Assembly (NCBI RefSeq): GCF_001644565.1
Contig: NZ_CP011387.1
Coordinates: forward strand, 1,162,501-1,226,500
From: Deinococcus puniceus
GTDB taxonomy: Bacteria > Deinococcota > Deinococci > Deinococcales > Deinococcaceae
DNA: 64,000 bases
Direction: 5' to 3'
In this document: in pieces, positions 40,426 through 50,308 of the stretch
How the letters are laid out: each line of letters starts with the position of its first letter
Numbering within the stretch: position 1 is the first letter of the stretch
Made by a program: the position numbers and the translations under genes
The notes under the pieces: generated by a model
The model's input: the letters and a program-made list of their open reading frames with translations, nothing else
Database searches by the model: none
What the model was told of the DNA's origin: nothing

Positions 40426-40752
40426 GTGGCGTTGGGCTACGTCGGCGTGCTGACCATCCGCGTAGAAATGCCGTGGGTCAGTAACCTCAAGGAAAAACGG
40501 GCGCTGGTGCGGCCTGTCGTGGAACGCCTGAAATCCCGGTATCCCCTGACGGTGGCCCGCCTCGACGGTCTGGACGCCCACGACTGGGAGATCATCGGTG
40601 TGGCGACCCTCAGCAACGATTACGTGTGGGTCGAAGAAACCCTTCGCATGGCCGCCGACTACATCGCCCGTGAAGGCGAATACCGCGTGGCGTGGGAAAC
40701 CACCGAAATCACCGTGCTGGGCGAAGATGACGGGGACGACGAGGACGAGTAG
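40426..40752 (+). CDS. DUF503 protein (YlxP-like)
   Basis: 108 residues. [30 protein letters not shown] is the DUF503 signature; the tail is acidic. YlxP is encoded next to rbfA/infB in many bacteria and is thought to touch RNA or ribosomes, but its role is not firmly known, and here it sits elsewhere. GTG 40426 is the first start after the preceding stop at 40420. A terminator follows. Confidence 0.85.
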   Translation: MALGYVGVLTIRVEMPWVSNLKEKRALVRPVVERLKSRYPLTVARLDGLDAHDWEIIGVATLSNDYVWVEETLRMAADYIAREGEYRVAWETTEITVLGEDDGDDEDE

Positions 40753-40791
40753 GCCGCAGTCCCATCAGCAGGAGCCACGTCAGCAGGAAAA

Positions 40792-40825
40792 GGGAGCCGT
40801 CGGCGTGACTGGCTCCCCTTCTTGT
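40792..40825 (+). terminator. Intrinsic terminator after DUF503
   Basis: GGGAGCC/GGCTCCC 7-bp stem with 12-base loop, then CTTCTTGTT. Confidence 0.65.
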
Positions 40826-40969
40826 TGACGCGCCTGTTGTGTGTCGAGTGAACGTATCGGTGACCGTGTTCTAAAAGCTCCTGCCCCCACACAAGGCAAG
40901 AATGCTGCGGCTACCACGCCTTTCCCACTTCCTACTCAAGCTCTTTCAGACGAACTTGCTCTGGTTCCC

Positions 40970-40996
40970 GAACATCCGGTGGGGTTGCGGATGTTC
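40970..40996. repeat. Perfect 9-bp hairpin downstream of lepB
   Basis: GAACATCCG (40970-40978) pairs with CGGATGTTC (40988-40996); it may end the minus-strand lepB transcript, though no T-run follows. Confidence 0.6.
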
Positions 40997-41017
40997 GCAC
41001 ATCATCGCAAGTTGTGA

Positions 41018-41794
<777 letters not shown>

Positions 41795-41803
41795 GCAACG
41801 CGC

Positions 41804-41809
41804 AGGATA
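41804..41809 (-). promoter_or_regulatory. -10 box TATCCT, leaderless promoter of lepB
   Basis: TATCCT on the minus strand, 9 bases before ATG 41794, a slightly longer gap than at other sites. Confidence 0.55.
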
Positions 41810-41938
41810 GCGGATGCAGGGTGAGGAACGGCCATCAGGGTCAGCACCGGCTTCACGCGGCGGGTGTGTTCAGCCGAATTCCGAAGGGAGCCACAAGCGG
41901 TGCAGTCCCGCTGGGGGCGGAGTGCAGTGGAATCCAGA

Positions 41939-42751
41939 TCAGTCGGTGCCCGCGCTTCCCAGCAGCGTATGAATGCGCGGCAACTCGGCCAGCGCTGCGT
42001 TCCGGCCCGCTTCTATGGCCTGTGCCGAACGGTTGAAATTTTGCAGGTCTACGTCGCCCAGCACGGGCCGCAGCAAAATGTCGGGGCGGTAGAGGCTCAG
42101 GCGGGCGTCGGTCAGTTGGGCCTGCATGATTTCTACGGCCCGGCGGAGCGCCTGTACTGGCCCCAGATGCGCTTCTCTGCGCCACAGCAGCACGCGCCGC
42201 CCGTGCAGTTCCAGTGGGCTGGGGGCCGTCACGTCCACGGCCAGCACCTTCCGCACGCCCAGAAACAGCGCGGCGTCCACCGGAACCTGATTCAGCACGC
42301 CGCCGTCCGACAGCAGCATTTCACCAATTGGCACAGGTTCCAGCGCCCCCGGATAGGCGGTGGTGGCCCGCAAGGCGGTCAGCAGGTTGCCGCGTGAAAG
42401 GTACACGCCCCGGCCCGTGAGGACATCGGTGGCCGTGACGGCCAAGGGCAAGGGCAGTTCCTCGAAGGTGGCGGGCAAATGCTGCGACAGCCACGACTCG
42501 AAGGCCGACACCCGGATCAGGCCGGTGCCGGGTCGCCAGTCCACCAAGCGCCGCCACGACACCGACGCCGAGATTTTTTCCAGTTCCGCGCCCGAATAGC
42601 CCGCCGCGATGAATGCACCCACCAGCCCGCCCATGCTGGTTCCGGCCAGTACCGTGGGCTTGATTCCCGCTTCTTCCAGCACCCGCCAGACGCCGATGTG
42701 CGCCAGTCCGCGCGCCCCGCCGCCGCCCAAGACCAAGCCGTATCCTGTCAT
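41939..42751 (-). CDS. Patatin-like phospholipase (RssA family)
   Basis: 270 residues. Oxyanion segment [10 protein letters not shown] at 9-18, nucleophile Ser39 in GTSMG, catalytic Asp149 in SDGGVLNQ: a complete Ser-Asp dyad. It hydrolyses acyl esters of lipids, probably at the inner membrane surface. ATG 42751 is preceded by a near-duplicate of its own first 14 bases, which forms a five-codon leaderless ORF (see 42748-42765). Confidence 0.9.
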   Translation of the reverse strand: MTGYGLVLGGGGARGLAHIGVWRVLEEAGIKPTVLAGTSMGGLVGAFIAAGYSGAELEKISASVSWRRLVDWRPGTGLIRVSAFESWLSQHLPATFEELPLPLAVTATDVLTGRGVYLSRGNLLTALRATTAYPGALEPVPIGEMLLSDGGVLNQVPVDAALFLGVRKVLAVDVTAPSPLELHGRRVLLWRREAHLGPVQALRRAVEIMQAQLTDARLSLYRPDILLRPVLGDVDLQNFNRSAQAIEAGRNAALAELPRIHTLLGSAGTD

Positions 42752-42765
42752 CCATACCCCGTCAT
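42748..42765 (-). CDS. Five-codon leaderless mini-ORF (Met-Thr-Gly-Tyr-Gly) before the patatin gene
   Basis: ATG 42765 is exactly 7 bases after a TAGAAT box, the leaderless geometry of this genome. It reads Met-Thr-Gly-Tyr-Gly-stop; the TGA overlaps the ATG of the patatin gene by ATGA, whose product starts with the same five residues. Probably a 14-base duplication that moved the true start out of frame with the mRNA 5' end. Confidence 0.45.
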   Translation of the reverse strand: MTGYG

Positions 42766-42772
42766 ATGCGCG

Positions 42773-42778
42773 ATTCTA
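42773..42778 (-). promoter_or_regulatory. -10 box TAGAAT
   Basis: TAGAAT on the minus strand, 7 bases before ATG 42765 and 21 bases before ATG 42751. Confidence 0.6.
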
Positions 42779-42902
42779 CGGGCCAACGGTCAGAGACGCG
42801 GCCTCGATAGACGCGGTTTGCGCGCTGACGGCCTCTTTTACTGCCGAGCTACACGCGTCTTCATCTGGTTGGGGTGTCTACCCAGAGGGGCCACTCGTGC
42901 GC

Positions 42903-42908
42903 TAGCGT
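42903..42908 (+). promoter_or_regulatory. -10 box TAGCGT, leaderless promoter
   Basis: TAGCGT ends 7 bases before ATG 42916 and decides this start over the in-frame GTG 42874. Confidence 0.6.
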
Positions 42909-42915
42909 GGAGCCG

Positions 42916-43668
42916 ATGCCTTTGGCGGGTCAACTTGTGGGCGATGGGGTGCGATTGATTCGTCCCGTCGGGCGTGGTTCGCACAGCGTGGTTTATTTCG
43001 CGGTGTCCAAGGAAGGCACGCCCTGCGCGGTCAAAATCTTTCCGCTGCATCTGGCGGCCTATGCAGACCGCGAATACGAGAACGCCGCGCCGCTGGATCA
43101 TCCCCGGCTGGTGCGGGTGCTGGAGCGCACCACCGTGCTGGATCAGCCCGCGCTGGTGGTGACGCTGGCACGCGGCGAAACCTTGTTTGACCGCTACGCC
43201 TCCCGCCCCGCCCTGACCGAAGAACGCCGGGCCTTTTTGCTGACGCTGGTGCATCTGCTGGACGCGTTGGCCTACCTGCACGCACGCGGCATGGTTCACC
43301 GCGACATCAAGCCCGAAAATATCGTGGCCGAACCGGACGGCAGCGCCAAATTGGTGGATTTTGACCTGTCGGGGCCGCTGCACGAAGTCCTGACTGCGCC
43401 GACGCGCATGGGCACAGCGGCTTTTCAGAGTCCGGAGGCGTACCGGGGAGAACCGCTGGGCCCAGAAAGTGACCTGTACGGCGTGGGCGTGTTGCTGGGC
43501 TGGGGGCTGCACGGCTCGGTGCTGGAATCCGGCGAAACGCCGCCCCATAGCGATGATCCCCTGTCGCATCTGCACATCATCCTGACCCGCCGAGACGCCG
43601 CGAGCCGCCCGAACAATGCGCTGTGGGCGCGGTCAGAGTTGCTGGCGTTGGCGGGATTGCCGTATTAG
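42916..43668 (+). CDS. Compact Ser/Thr protein kinase
   Basis: 250 residues, essentially only a kinase domain. Glycine loop [13 protein letters not shown] at 18-30, Lys40 in CAVKIF, catalytic loop HRDIKPEN at 128-135, metal loop Asp148-Phe-Asp150 (DFD in place of DFG), and SPEAYRG in place of the APE motif. Catalytic residues are kept, so it is likely active. No membrane segment or sensor domain: a soluble kinase. The tail has the Arg-Pro-Asn segment typical of the last helix. Confidence 0.88.
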   Translation: MPLAGQLVGDGVRLIRPVGRGSHSVVYFAVSKEGTPCAVKIFPLHLAAYADREYENAAPLDHPRLVRVLERTTVLDQPALVVTLARGETLFDRYASRPALTEERRAFLLTLVHLLDALAYLHARGMVHRDIKPENIVAEPDGSAKLVDFDLSGPLHEVLTAPTRMGTAAFQSPEAYRGEPLGPESDLYGVGVLLGWGLHGSVLESGETPPHSDDPLSHLHIILTRRDAASRPNNALWARSELLALAGLPY

Positions 43669-43694
43669 CGGGAGGGCTAGATTTTGGGGGCTTG

Positions 43695-43725
43695 GTCTAA
43701 GGGTCTAGGGTCGAAGGGTCTAAGG
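43695..43725. repeat. Family 1 repeat, single array
   Basis: GTCTAAGGGTCTAGGGTCG and onward; identical over 30 bases to 46890-46919. 43741-43768 next to it resembles a decayed family 3 arm. Confidence 0.75.
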
Positions 43726-43787
43726 AAGGTCAGGGGAGAGAGTCTGCTTCACAGCCCATAGCTCAAGGCCCAGAGTCAAACACAGGA

Positions 43788-43814
43788 GAAGACAAGCCCA
43801 GACGACTTGTCTTC
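43788..43814 (-). terminator. Hairpin after the GH13 gene
   Basis: GAAGACAAG pairs exactly with CTTGTCTTC around 9 bases, 15 bases after the GH13 stop on the minus strand, followed by TCCTGTGTTTG. Possible terminator. Confidence 0.55.
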
Positions 43815-43828
43815 CCTGTCTTCCAAGC

Positions 43829-45448
43829 TCAGTTCAAGATGATTCTTGCCTCGTTGGGGCGCAGGGCGGCTGCGCTGGCTGGCAGATCGTTCAAGCTGCT
43901 CAGTACCGTTTGGCCGTCCATCCCCGCCACTCCCCGCGTTTGTGCGCCAAAGTTCAGGAGCACGGTCAGGCGCTGGTTACCCTGTGTGCGTTCAAAGGCA
44001 AAAACATCGTCGTGGGCGGTGTCTAGGCTGCGGTAATCGCCGCCCAGCAACACCGGATACTCACGCCGCAGCTTGGTCAGGGCGCGGAAGTAGTTCAGGT
44101 CGCTGTGTGGGTCGTCTTGCTGGGCCTGCACGTTTACCGTGTCGGCATCGGGGGCGAGGGGCAGCCAAGGCGTCACGCCTGCGGGGGCGAATCCGGCGTT
44201 GGGGCCAGCTTGCCACTGCATCGGGGTGCGTTCGGGGTCGCGGCTGGCGCTGGGCACGTCGGGCTGTTGCAGGCCCGCCGGGTCAACCATTTGCTCCAAC
44301 GGAATCGCTACGTTTTCCATACCGAGTTCGTCGCCGTAGTACACAGTGGGCGTGCCGCGCAGGGTCAGCAGCAGGGTTTGCGCCACGCGGTACTGGGCCG
44401 CCCCCACACGCGATTTGAAGCGGTGCTGGTCGTGGTTGCCCAGCACCCAGTTGGGCCAAGCGCCCGCCGCAATGCTGGCCGCGTCGTAGCTGTCGGCGAA
44501 GGCCCGCACCTCATTCGCTGTCCACGGCAGTAAAATCAGGTGAAAATTGAAGGGCAGGTGCACCATCTGGGCGTCAGGCGTGCCGGAATAGGGCAGCAGG
44601 CGGTCTATCGGCAAGTAGATTTCTCCCACCATCATGCGGTCGTCGAATTCGTCCAGCACGCGGCGCATCTCGCGGATGTACTCGTGCGTTTCGGGCTGGT
44701 CTTGGGTGTAGGGATGCTCTAAGCGCCAGTGGTCGGGCTGGCCGGGTTGCCAGTTGGGGTTTTCCGGCTCGTCCAGATACCGCTCGTCTTCGGCCAACAG
44801 CCAGATCACGTCTACCCGGAAGCCGTCCACGCCGCGCCGCATCCAGAAGCGCAGCACATCGAACATGGCGGCCCGCACATCGGGGTTGCGCCAGTTCAGG
44901 TCGGGCTGGCTGGGCAAAAACTGGTGCAGATAATACTGGCCGCTCGCCTCGTCCAGTGTCCACGCGGGGCCAGCAAAAAACGACTTCCAGTTGTTGGGCG
45001 GGCCGCCGTCTGGTGCGGGGTTTTGCCACACGTACCAGTCCCGCTTGGGGTTGTCGGTGCTGGAAATGGCTTCCTGAAACCAGACATGATCGGAACTGCT
45101 GTGGTTGGGCACGTAGTCCAGCATGATTTTCAGGCCCAGACGGTGCGCTTCCGCCACCAACGTGTCAAATTGCTCCAGCGTGCCGAACAGCGGGTCTATA
45201 TCGCAGTAGTCGGCCACATCGTAGCCAAAGTCGCGCATGGGACTGGTAAAAATGGGTGACAGCCACACCGCCTCCACGCCGAGGCTGGCAATGTAGGGCA
45301 GCCGCGCCGTAATACCGGGCAGGTCGCCCACGCCGTCGCCGTTGCTGTCTTGGTAAGAACGGGGATAAATCTGATAGATGATGCCGTGTTGCCACCATTT
45401 CAGCTCACCCGTCAGGGTCGCCGCGCCAGCCTGCGGAGCTTGTGTCAT
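43829..45448 (-). CDS. GH13 alpha-glucosidase (oligo-1,6-glucosidase type)
   Basis: 539 residues. The start WWQHGIIYQIYPRSYQDSNGDG is typical of GH13 alpha-glucosidases. Nucleophile Asp in GFRVDVIW, acid Glu in MVGEIYL and the third Asp in LGNHDQHR are present. No signal peptide, so it acts in the cytosol on imported maltose or isomalto-oligosaccharides, suiting the sugar ABC importer at 25-28 kb. ATG 45448 follows TAGCAT by 6 bases; a TTG two codons earlier is not needed. Confidence 0.92.
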   Translation of the reverse strand: MTQAPQAGAATLTGELKWWQHGIIYQIYPRSYQDSNGDGVGDLPGITARLPYIASLGVEAVWLSPIFTSPMRDFGYDVADYCDIDPLFGTLEQFDTLVAEAHRLGLKIMLDYVPNHSSSDHVWFQEAISSTDNPKRDWYVWQNPAPDGGPPNNWKSFFAGPAWTLDEASGQYYLHQFLPSQPDLNWRNPDVRAAMFDVLRFWMRRGVDGFRVDVIWLLAEDERYLDEPENPNWQPGQPDHWRLEHPYTQDQPETHEYIREMRRVLDEFDDRMMVGEIYLPIDRLLPYSGTPDAQMVHLPFNFHLILLPWTANEVRAFADSYDAASIAAGAWPNWVLGNHDQHRFKSRVGAAQYRVAQTLLLTLRGTPTVYYGDELGMENVAIPLEQMVDPAGLQQPDVPSASRDPERTPMQWQAGPNAGFAPAGVTPWLPLAPDADTVNVQAQQDDPHSDLNYFRALTKLRREYPVLLGGDYRSLDTAHDDVFAFERTQGNQRLTVLLNFGAQTRGVAGMDGQTVLSSLNDLPASAAALRPNEARIILN

Positions 45449-45454
45449 ACGCAA

Positions 45455-45460
45455 ATGCTA
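45455..45460 (-). promoter_or_regulatory. -10 box TAGCAT, leaderless promoter
   Basis: TAGCAT on the minus strand, 6 bases before ATG 45448. Confidence 0.65.
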
Positions 45461-45587
45461 GCAGGAATGATGGGGAGTCTGAATCGTTTCAGAAGGGAGG
45501 TCTAGACAGGGAGTGTGAGTGTTGGTTGTGTGGCTCTGCAAGTCCCGCGAAAAGCGAGGGCAACGGCGTCAAGCTGGGTTTCTCAGG

Positions 45588-45612
45588 CCCTCAGACCCTT
45601 AGACCCTTAAAC
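45588..45612. repeat. Family 1 repeat, minus-oriented copy
   Basis: CCTCAGACCCTTAGACCC in the gap between the LCP and GH13 genes. Confidence 0.7.
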
Positions 45613-45648
45613 TTTTTTCTACGTCCCACAACCGAAAAACCACACCTC

Positions 45649-46779
45649 TCATTCCCCCGGCGTGTCGCTGCCCAGCCGCACCGTCACGTCTGCACCGCCC
45701 GCGCTCTGGGCCGCTTCTACCCGCCCGTAGCCCACGTCTTGCAACACCCGCGCCGCCGCTGTGCCCGACGCCGTAGTCGTGGCTGCGCTGCCCAATGCCG
45801 ACGAAATACTGACGTTCTGGTATCCCATGCCTTCCAGCTTTTCCTTCAGGCGGCGGGCGCTGCCGTCAGGGGCGGCCACGTTGACCACGGCGATATTCAG
45901 CGTGCGCGGATCGTTGGGATCGCGGAAATGCTTGGACACCAGAGCTTGCAGGGCGCTGCGGTTGGGAAGCCACGTGCCGCCGCCGCCAAAATCGCCGGGG
46001 ACGGTGTGCATGGCAATGCTCGGCCCGCCTAGCACGCCTCCCAGCAGCGCCCCCACCTGAGCGCGGGACAGGTTGGATTTCACGTTGGAGTTCAGCGCCC
46101 CCACGATGCCCGGCACGCGCCACACGTTCAGCGGGTTCTTCAGCTTGCCCGTGAAGGCGGTCAGGAACGTTTGCTGCCGTGCCACACGGCCTATATCGCC
46201 CAAGCCGTCTTTGCGGAAGCGCAGGTAGCCCTCGGCCTGCTCGCCGCTCAGGTGTTGCCGCCCCGGTTGCAGATCTATAGACAGCTTGCCCGCCTTGTCC
46301 TCATATTCCATGCGCTGGGCCACATCCAGCGTCACGCCGCCCGCCGCGTCGGTCATAGAGCGCACAGCGTGCAGGCTCAGTAGGGCGTAGGCGTCCACAT
46401 TCACCCCGGTCAGGCTTTCCACCGCCGAGACCAGCATCTCGGGGCCGCCGTGAACGTTCGCGCCGTTGATCTTGCCGAAGCCCCAGCGCGGAATATTGAG
46501 CCACGTATCGCGCGGAATGCTGAGCAGGTTGGTGGTTCCGTCGGGGCGCAGTTGGGCCAGCAGCAGCGTGTCGGCAGCCCCACTGTAGTCTTCGGGAAGA
46601 GCAGGATAGGGCCACACCGCGCTGGGCGGATATTTGGGGGCCACGCCTGCCAGCAGCACCGTGACCGGAGCGTCGGCCTTGCGGGGCAGCGCGCCGTACC
46701 GGGCGAACGCCGGAAAAGCTGGAGAGCAGAGGGCCACAGCCCCCGCCAGAGCAACAAGAACAACCACACCAAAGCGCAC
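45649..46779 (-). CDS. LytR-CpsA-Psr (LCP) family cell-wall ligase
   Basis: 376 residues. Start: an uncleaved membrane helix, then the LCP domain with DTLLLAQL, LLSIPRDTWLNIP, KINGANVHGG and GYLRFRKDGLGDIGRVARQQ, including the Arg residues that bind the polyprenyl pyrophosphate. Residues 275-376 form a LytR_C-like domain. LCP enzymes attach polymers to peptidoglycan. GTG 46779 follows TACACT by 6 bases, so the longer frame to 46818 is not the start. Confidence 0.9.
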   Translation of the reverse strand: MRFGVVVLVALAGAVALCSPAFPAFARYGALPRKADAPVTVLLAGVAPKYPPSAVWPYPALPEDYSGAADTLLLAQLRPDGTTNLLSIPRDTWLNIPRWGFGKINGANVHGGPEMLVSAVESLTGVNVDAYALLSLHAVRSMTDAAGGVTLDVAQRMEYEDKAGKLSIDLQPGRQHLSGEQAEGYLRFRKDGLGDIGRVARQQTFLTAFTGKLKNPLNVWRVPGIVGALNSNVKSNLSRAQVGALLGGVLGGPSIAMHTVPGDFGGGGTWLPNRSALQALVSKHFRDPNDPRTLNIAVVNVAAPDGSARRLKEKLEGMGYQNVSISSALGSAATTTASGTAAARVLQDVGYGRVEAAQSAGGADVTVRLGSDTPGE

Positions 46780-46785
46780 AGGGCG

Positions 46786-46791
46786 AGTGTA
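46786..46791 (-). promoter_or_regulatory. -10 box TACACT, leaderless promoter
   Basis: TACACT on the minus strand, 6 bases before GTG 46779; this decides the LCP start. Confidence 0.7.
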
Positions 46792-46889
46792 GCGGGCGCA
46801 GGGCTGCCGCGCCAACATCCCAAAGATGCAGTGCTGTAGGGGAAATGGCAGTCAGTTGGGGTGTGGGTTGTTCGGGTTGGCTAGCGAAG

Positions 46890-46919
46890 GTCTAAGGGTC
46901 TAGGGTCGAAGGGTCTAAG
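46890..46919. repeat. Family 1 repeat, single array
   Basis: Same 30 bases as 43695-43724. Confidence 0.8.
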
Positions 46920-46952
46920 AAGGGCAAAACCGATGCGCCTAAAAATGCACTG

Positions 46953-46998
46953 TCCTCCCCTCAAGGGGGGGCATTGCGAAGCAACGGGGGGGTTCACC
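46953..46998. repeat. Family 3 repeat, right-arm copy
   Basis: CCTCCCCTCAAGGGGGGG, then GCATTGCGAAGCAACG and GGGGGTTCACC, closely matching 24809-24852. It lies right after the stop of the phospholipase D-like gene and contains a small CCCCTcaAGGGG fold. Confidence 0.8.
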
Positions 46999-47006
46999 CA
47001 CCACCT

Positions 47007-49250
47007 TCAATCGACTTCCCCGCCTGCCCCACTCAGCCATCCCGGAAGCTCGGCGGGCTGAGCCTTGTTCCAAAAGAAGGCGAATTCGCGGGCGTATCCG
47101 GCAGTGGCGGCGGGGGCCGAAGTCGCCAGCGTGTATTCGTTCAGGCCACGCGGCGTCCACGAGGAATAGTGCAGGTTCTGAGAACCGACCAGCAGCATTC
47201 TGCCGTCCAGCAGCAGGGTTTTGGCATGCACAGCGCCCGGATACCAGCGGGCTTCCAGCCGGTCTGCCACGCCCCGGCGTTCCAGTTCGCGGCGCAGTAC
47301 GGCTAGTCCCACCCGGTTTTCCAGCCCCAGAAAGCCGTGTTCGTACAGCAGGGCGCGGATCTGTACGCCCCGGCCCGCAGCGTCGGCCAGCGCCTCCATC
47401 CACGGCAGCGCCTCGTCAAAAGTACACAGGCCCGGATTCAGCAGCGCCAGATTGCAGCCCACGCTCATGCTGAACGACACGTGCATCAGGTCTATGGTCT
47501 GGGTGGCCGCGCCGATCATGTTCACAGTGGCGTCGTCGGCGGCGCGGAAGCCCTCGCGGCGGTACAGGCTGAACACGCGCTCCCGGCCCTTCACACCAAT
47601 TTGAACTTGGTCGGTGCCCTGCGGATGCGTGGCTTTGGCCGCCTCTCCCAGTCGGCAGGCCCGCTGTACGGTGGCCGCCGTCACGTCCGGGGCGCAGCTC
47701 AGCAAGCTGCTGCGCGTCCAGAGATCATCGAACACGTTCAGGCCATCGGCGGCGACGGGGCCGCGCACCCGCACGCCGAGGTCACGCACGTTGCCGCCGT
47801 AGCCCCCATTCTTGGCCGAATCCAGATGCAGCGGCCCCACGTTGAAGCCCATCACGGTCAGGTCTACGCCGTCGGTGACCAGCAATTTGGCGTGACTGTG
47901 AGGAAAAGTGCCGCTGTAGTTGGCGACTTCTACGCGCCACTTGCGGGCCGCATCGGTCAGGGGGACGCCAGCCGCCAGCAGGTCGCGGGCCGCCGCGTAC
48001 ACCTGTGGCCCCCAGTCCAAATTCACGGGCACCGGAAAATTCCCCAGCGCAATCCGCACGGTCACGCCGTCTGGGTAAGCGGCAGGATTGGCCCGCACCT
48101 GTTCGTACAACTGCGCTACGCCGCCCGCCAGCACCGCTCCCGGCCCCCGCCCCGGCTCATCGTCCCATTCCATGACCGCAAACAGCACTTCCCGTTTCGC
48201 GTCTGCCATTTGCGCGGCCAGCCCGTCGAACCCGCCGTGTGGGGTGGGGGGCACATCGCTGAAGGCCGGATCGGGATTGGGGGTGTGCAACAGGCCCAAG
48301 AAGGCATTGCCACACGAGAAATCGGGGCGGCCATTCTGGGTGGTCACGCGCCAAGCGGCCAGTTCCAGCGGATCGTTAGGGGCCGCGCAGCCTAGGCTGG
48401 TGCTCAAGTTCTGACGCACGGGCACGGCCAGCGGCACCGGATTGGAAGGCCGCGACTGCACGAAATTCACGCCCGCCCGCGCCACCGTCCAGATTCCCAG
48501 CAGCGCCAGCGCCAGCACCAGCAGGGTGGCCGCGACTTGTCCGTAATGCGCCCGGTCTTGTTCGCCCCGGTCTGTGGCGGCGTCTATGGAGGCCGCGATC
48601 AGGAGGTCACCGACCACCTGCCCCAGTGCCAGCACGCTTGCCAGCACCGCCAACAGCACCCAACCTCCGCCGCCCAAGACATTCGGTACGCCCACTGCTC
48701 CTGCTGCCGCGCCTGCCAACAACCCCACCGCCCCGAACCCCAACAGGCCCGCCACCGCCGGACGCCACGCCAGCCGCGCCCGCACGGTCAGGAGGCCCAG
48801 TACGCCGCCCGACAACAGGCCGTACAGCGCTGCTACCAAGCCCAGTCCTGCCGTCAGTTGGCCCGCGCCGAAGGAATCTCCGAGCAGGCCGCCCCGGTAG
48901 ATGCCCGCCAGACCCATGAGTGCGCCGACTGGCACGATGAGCAGACCAGCCGTGGCCCCCGCCGCGATGCCGCCGCGAATCCGCGCCTGTGCCCGCGAGA
49001 GGCCCAAGCGGGCAATCGGGAGCGCCCGCGTAGACAACGCCCCCGACAGCCCGAAGCCCACCATCACGCTGAGAACGGCGGCCAACGTGCCTACCACACC
49101 GCGCACATACGGTTGCCCTGCCGGAACCAGCGCCAGCACCAGCGATACCGCGCCCCTTGCCAGCAGCGCCCCAAGCAGCACGCCCAGCACCGCCGAAAAG
49201 CTCAGGCGGGCCACCACAGACCAAGGACTGAAACGGGGCAACAGACGCAT
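47007..49250 (-). CDS. Phospholipase D-like protein with N-terminal multi-helix membrane domain
   Basis: 747 residues. About residues 10-270 hold six to eight membrane helices rich in Gly/Ala/Leu. The soluble C-terminal part has two HKD motifs: HSHAKLLVTDGVDLTVMGFN and VHAKTLLLDGRMLLVGSQN, each with the downstream Gly/Ser-Asn, so an intact phosphatidyltransferase/phospholipase site. This could be a cardiolipin-synthase-like or polymer-acting enzyme; the large membrane half is unlike usual cardiolipin synthases. ATG 49250 lies 8 bases after TATTCT. Single gene. Confidence 0.82.
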   Translation of the reverse strand: MRLLPRFSPWSVVARLSFSAVLGVLLGALLARGAVSLVLALVPAGQPYVRGVVGTLAAVLSVMVGFGLSGALSTRALPIARLGLSRAQARIRGGIAAGATAGLLIVPVGALMGLAGIYRGGLLGDSFGAGQLTAGLGLVAALYGLLSGGVLGLLTVRARLAWRPAVAGLLGFGAVGLLAGAAAGAVGVPNVLGGGGWVLLAVLASVLALGQVVGDLLIAASIDAATDRGEQDRAHYGQVAATLLVLALALLGIWTVARAGVNFVQSRPSNPVPLAVPVRQNLSTSLGCAAPNDPLELAAWRVTTQNGRPDFSCGNAFLGLLHTPNPDPAFSDVPPTPHGGFDGLAAQMADAKREVLFAVMEWDDEPGRGPGAVLAGGVAQLYEQVRANPAAYPDGVTVRIALGNFPVPVNLDWGPQVYAAARDLLAAGVPLTDAARKWRVEVANYSGTFPHSHAKLLVTDGVDLTVMGFNVGPLHLDSAKNGGYGGNVRDLGVRVRGPVAADGLNVFDDLWTRSSLLSCAPDVTAATVQRACRLGEAAKATHPQGTDQVQIGVKGRERVFSLYRREGFRAADDATVNMIGAATQTIDLMHVSFSMSVGCNLALLNPGLCTFDEALPWMEALADAAGRGVQIRALLYEHGFLGLENRVGLAVLRRELERRGVADRLEARWYPGAVHAKTLLLDGRMLLVGSQNLHYSSWTPRGLNEYTLATSAPAATAGYAREFAFFWNKAQPAELPGWLSGAGGEVD

Positions 49251-49258
49251 CGGGAGCC

Positions 49259-49264
49259 AGAATA
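49259..49264 (-). promoter_or_regulatory. -10 box TATTCT, leaderless promoter
   Basis: TATTCT on the minus strand, 8 bases before ATG 49250. Confidence 0.6.
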
Positions 49265-49309
49265 CGGGAGCGGGCGGGGGCGCGGTTCAGGCCAATTCGT
49301 TTAGCAAAC

Positions 49310-50182
49310 TCAGCCCGGTTTTTGGCCCACCATGACACCTAGCCCCACTGTTTTGCCACCATCTCGCCTCCAGCCTTCAGCAACAGATTGAACCTCTGGC
49401 CGCAACAATGCACCATCTGAGCTGAACCACGGAGAAACAAATGCTTCCCAGAGGCGGGCGGAATCGGGATGAGGGGCAAGAGTAGTGACGGTGAGGCCAG
49501 CAAAAGTCATGGCTTGGGCGTGCGTTGCCAACGGCCAAAAACAGGCTGCCCAATCTGAGCCGTCATGCGATGTCCGACGTTGGGCGTCGGTTAGTCCATG
49601 CAGCAGAATAGGTTCACCCAACATCATCACGCCGCCTCCTCGCAATAACCCAGCCAAGTGTTGTACAGCCAGTGGGCGCGTTTCCTCCAACATCTCTAGC
49701 GCGTCCAGCACGATTACTCCGTCAAATTGCCCCAACCCCGTAGGCGGATTGACCATTGACCCCAAAATAGTGTTGACACGGCCTGTTAGCCCGCGCGTTT
49801 TAATCTTGTGTGCGGCCATCTGTAGGGCGTCCGGGTCAGTGTCTAATAAAGTTAAGTTCCAGCCGAAATGGGCTGCCAAAAAGCAAGCGCTCTCGCCTGT
49901 GCCGCCGCCAGCATCCAGGACACGCGACCCAGCGCGTAGGCCGGAAAGTGTGGCGAGCGTGTAAGCGAGGGGGACGCCCCCCGGCCCCCACGTATCCTCC
50001 CAAGCAGAGAGACGATCAAAGGCGCGTTGGGTGTATTGATCCAAAACAGGTAGTTCAGCGAAGGCGTTCAAGGCGAACTCCAGCGCGGGCGCAAGGGTGT
50101 CAGTCAGGTCAAGCGACTGGAAAAGCAAGTAGCAGAGGCCAGTGCCGTTAGAATTGACTCCCGACGCCTTCACCCCGCACAT
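49310..50182 (-). CDS. Class I SAM-dependent methyltransferase
   Basis: 290 residues from ATG 50182. Motif I is VLDAGGGTGESACFLA, followed by LTLLDTDPDAL (acidic residue that binds the ribose) and FDGVIVLDALEMLEE (motif IV/post). Substrate unknown; the fold resembles UbiE/small-molecule methyltransferases. The start is uncertain: no SD or TANNNT box; GTG 50173 and GTG/ATG further upstream are possible. Base use is visibly less GC-rich than the neighbours, a possible sign of transfer. Confidence 0.78.
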   Translation of the reverse strand: MCGVKASGVNSNGTGLCYLLFQSLDLTDTLAPALEFALNAFAELPVLDQYTQRAFDRLSAWEDTWGPGGVPLAYTLATLSGLRAGSRVLDAGGGTGESACFLAAHFGWNLTLLDTDPDALQMAAHKIKTRGLTGRVNTILGSMVNPPTGLGQFDGVIVLDALEMLEETRPLAVQHLAGLLRGGGVMMLGEPILLHGLTDAQRRTSHDGSDWAACFWPLATHAQAMTFAGLTVTTLAPHPDSARLWEAFVSPWFSSDGALLRPEVQSVAEGWRRDGGKTVGLGVMVGQKPG

Positions 50183-50308
50183 GACAAGGGGCGGCAAAGG
50201 TGGGTAGATCAGGCCACGCTGCCCTTCCGGGTAAAACGTGGGCTGGGAGTCAATCTCTCATCCACCGAGTCTGAAGGATGCCAACCCCTCTGACCTCTGC
50301 CAGATGGC

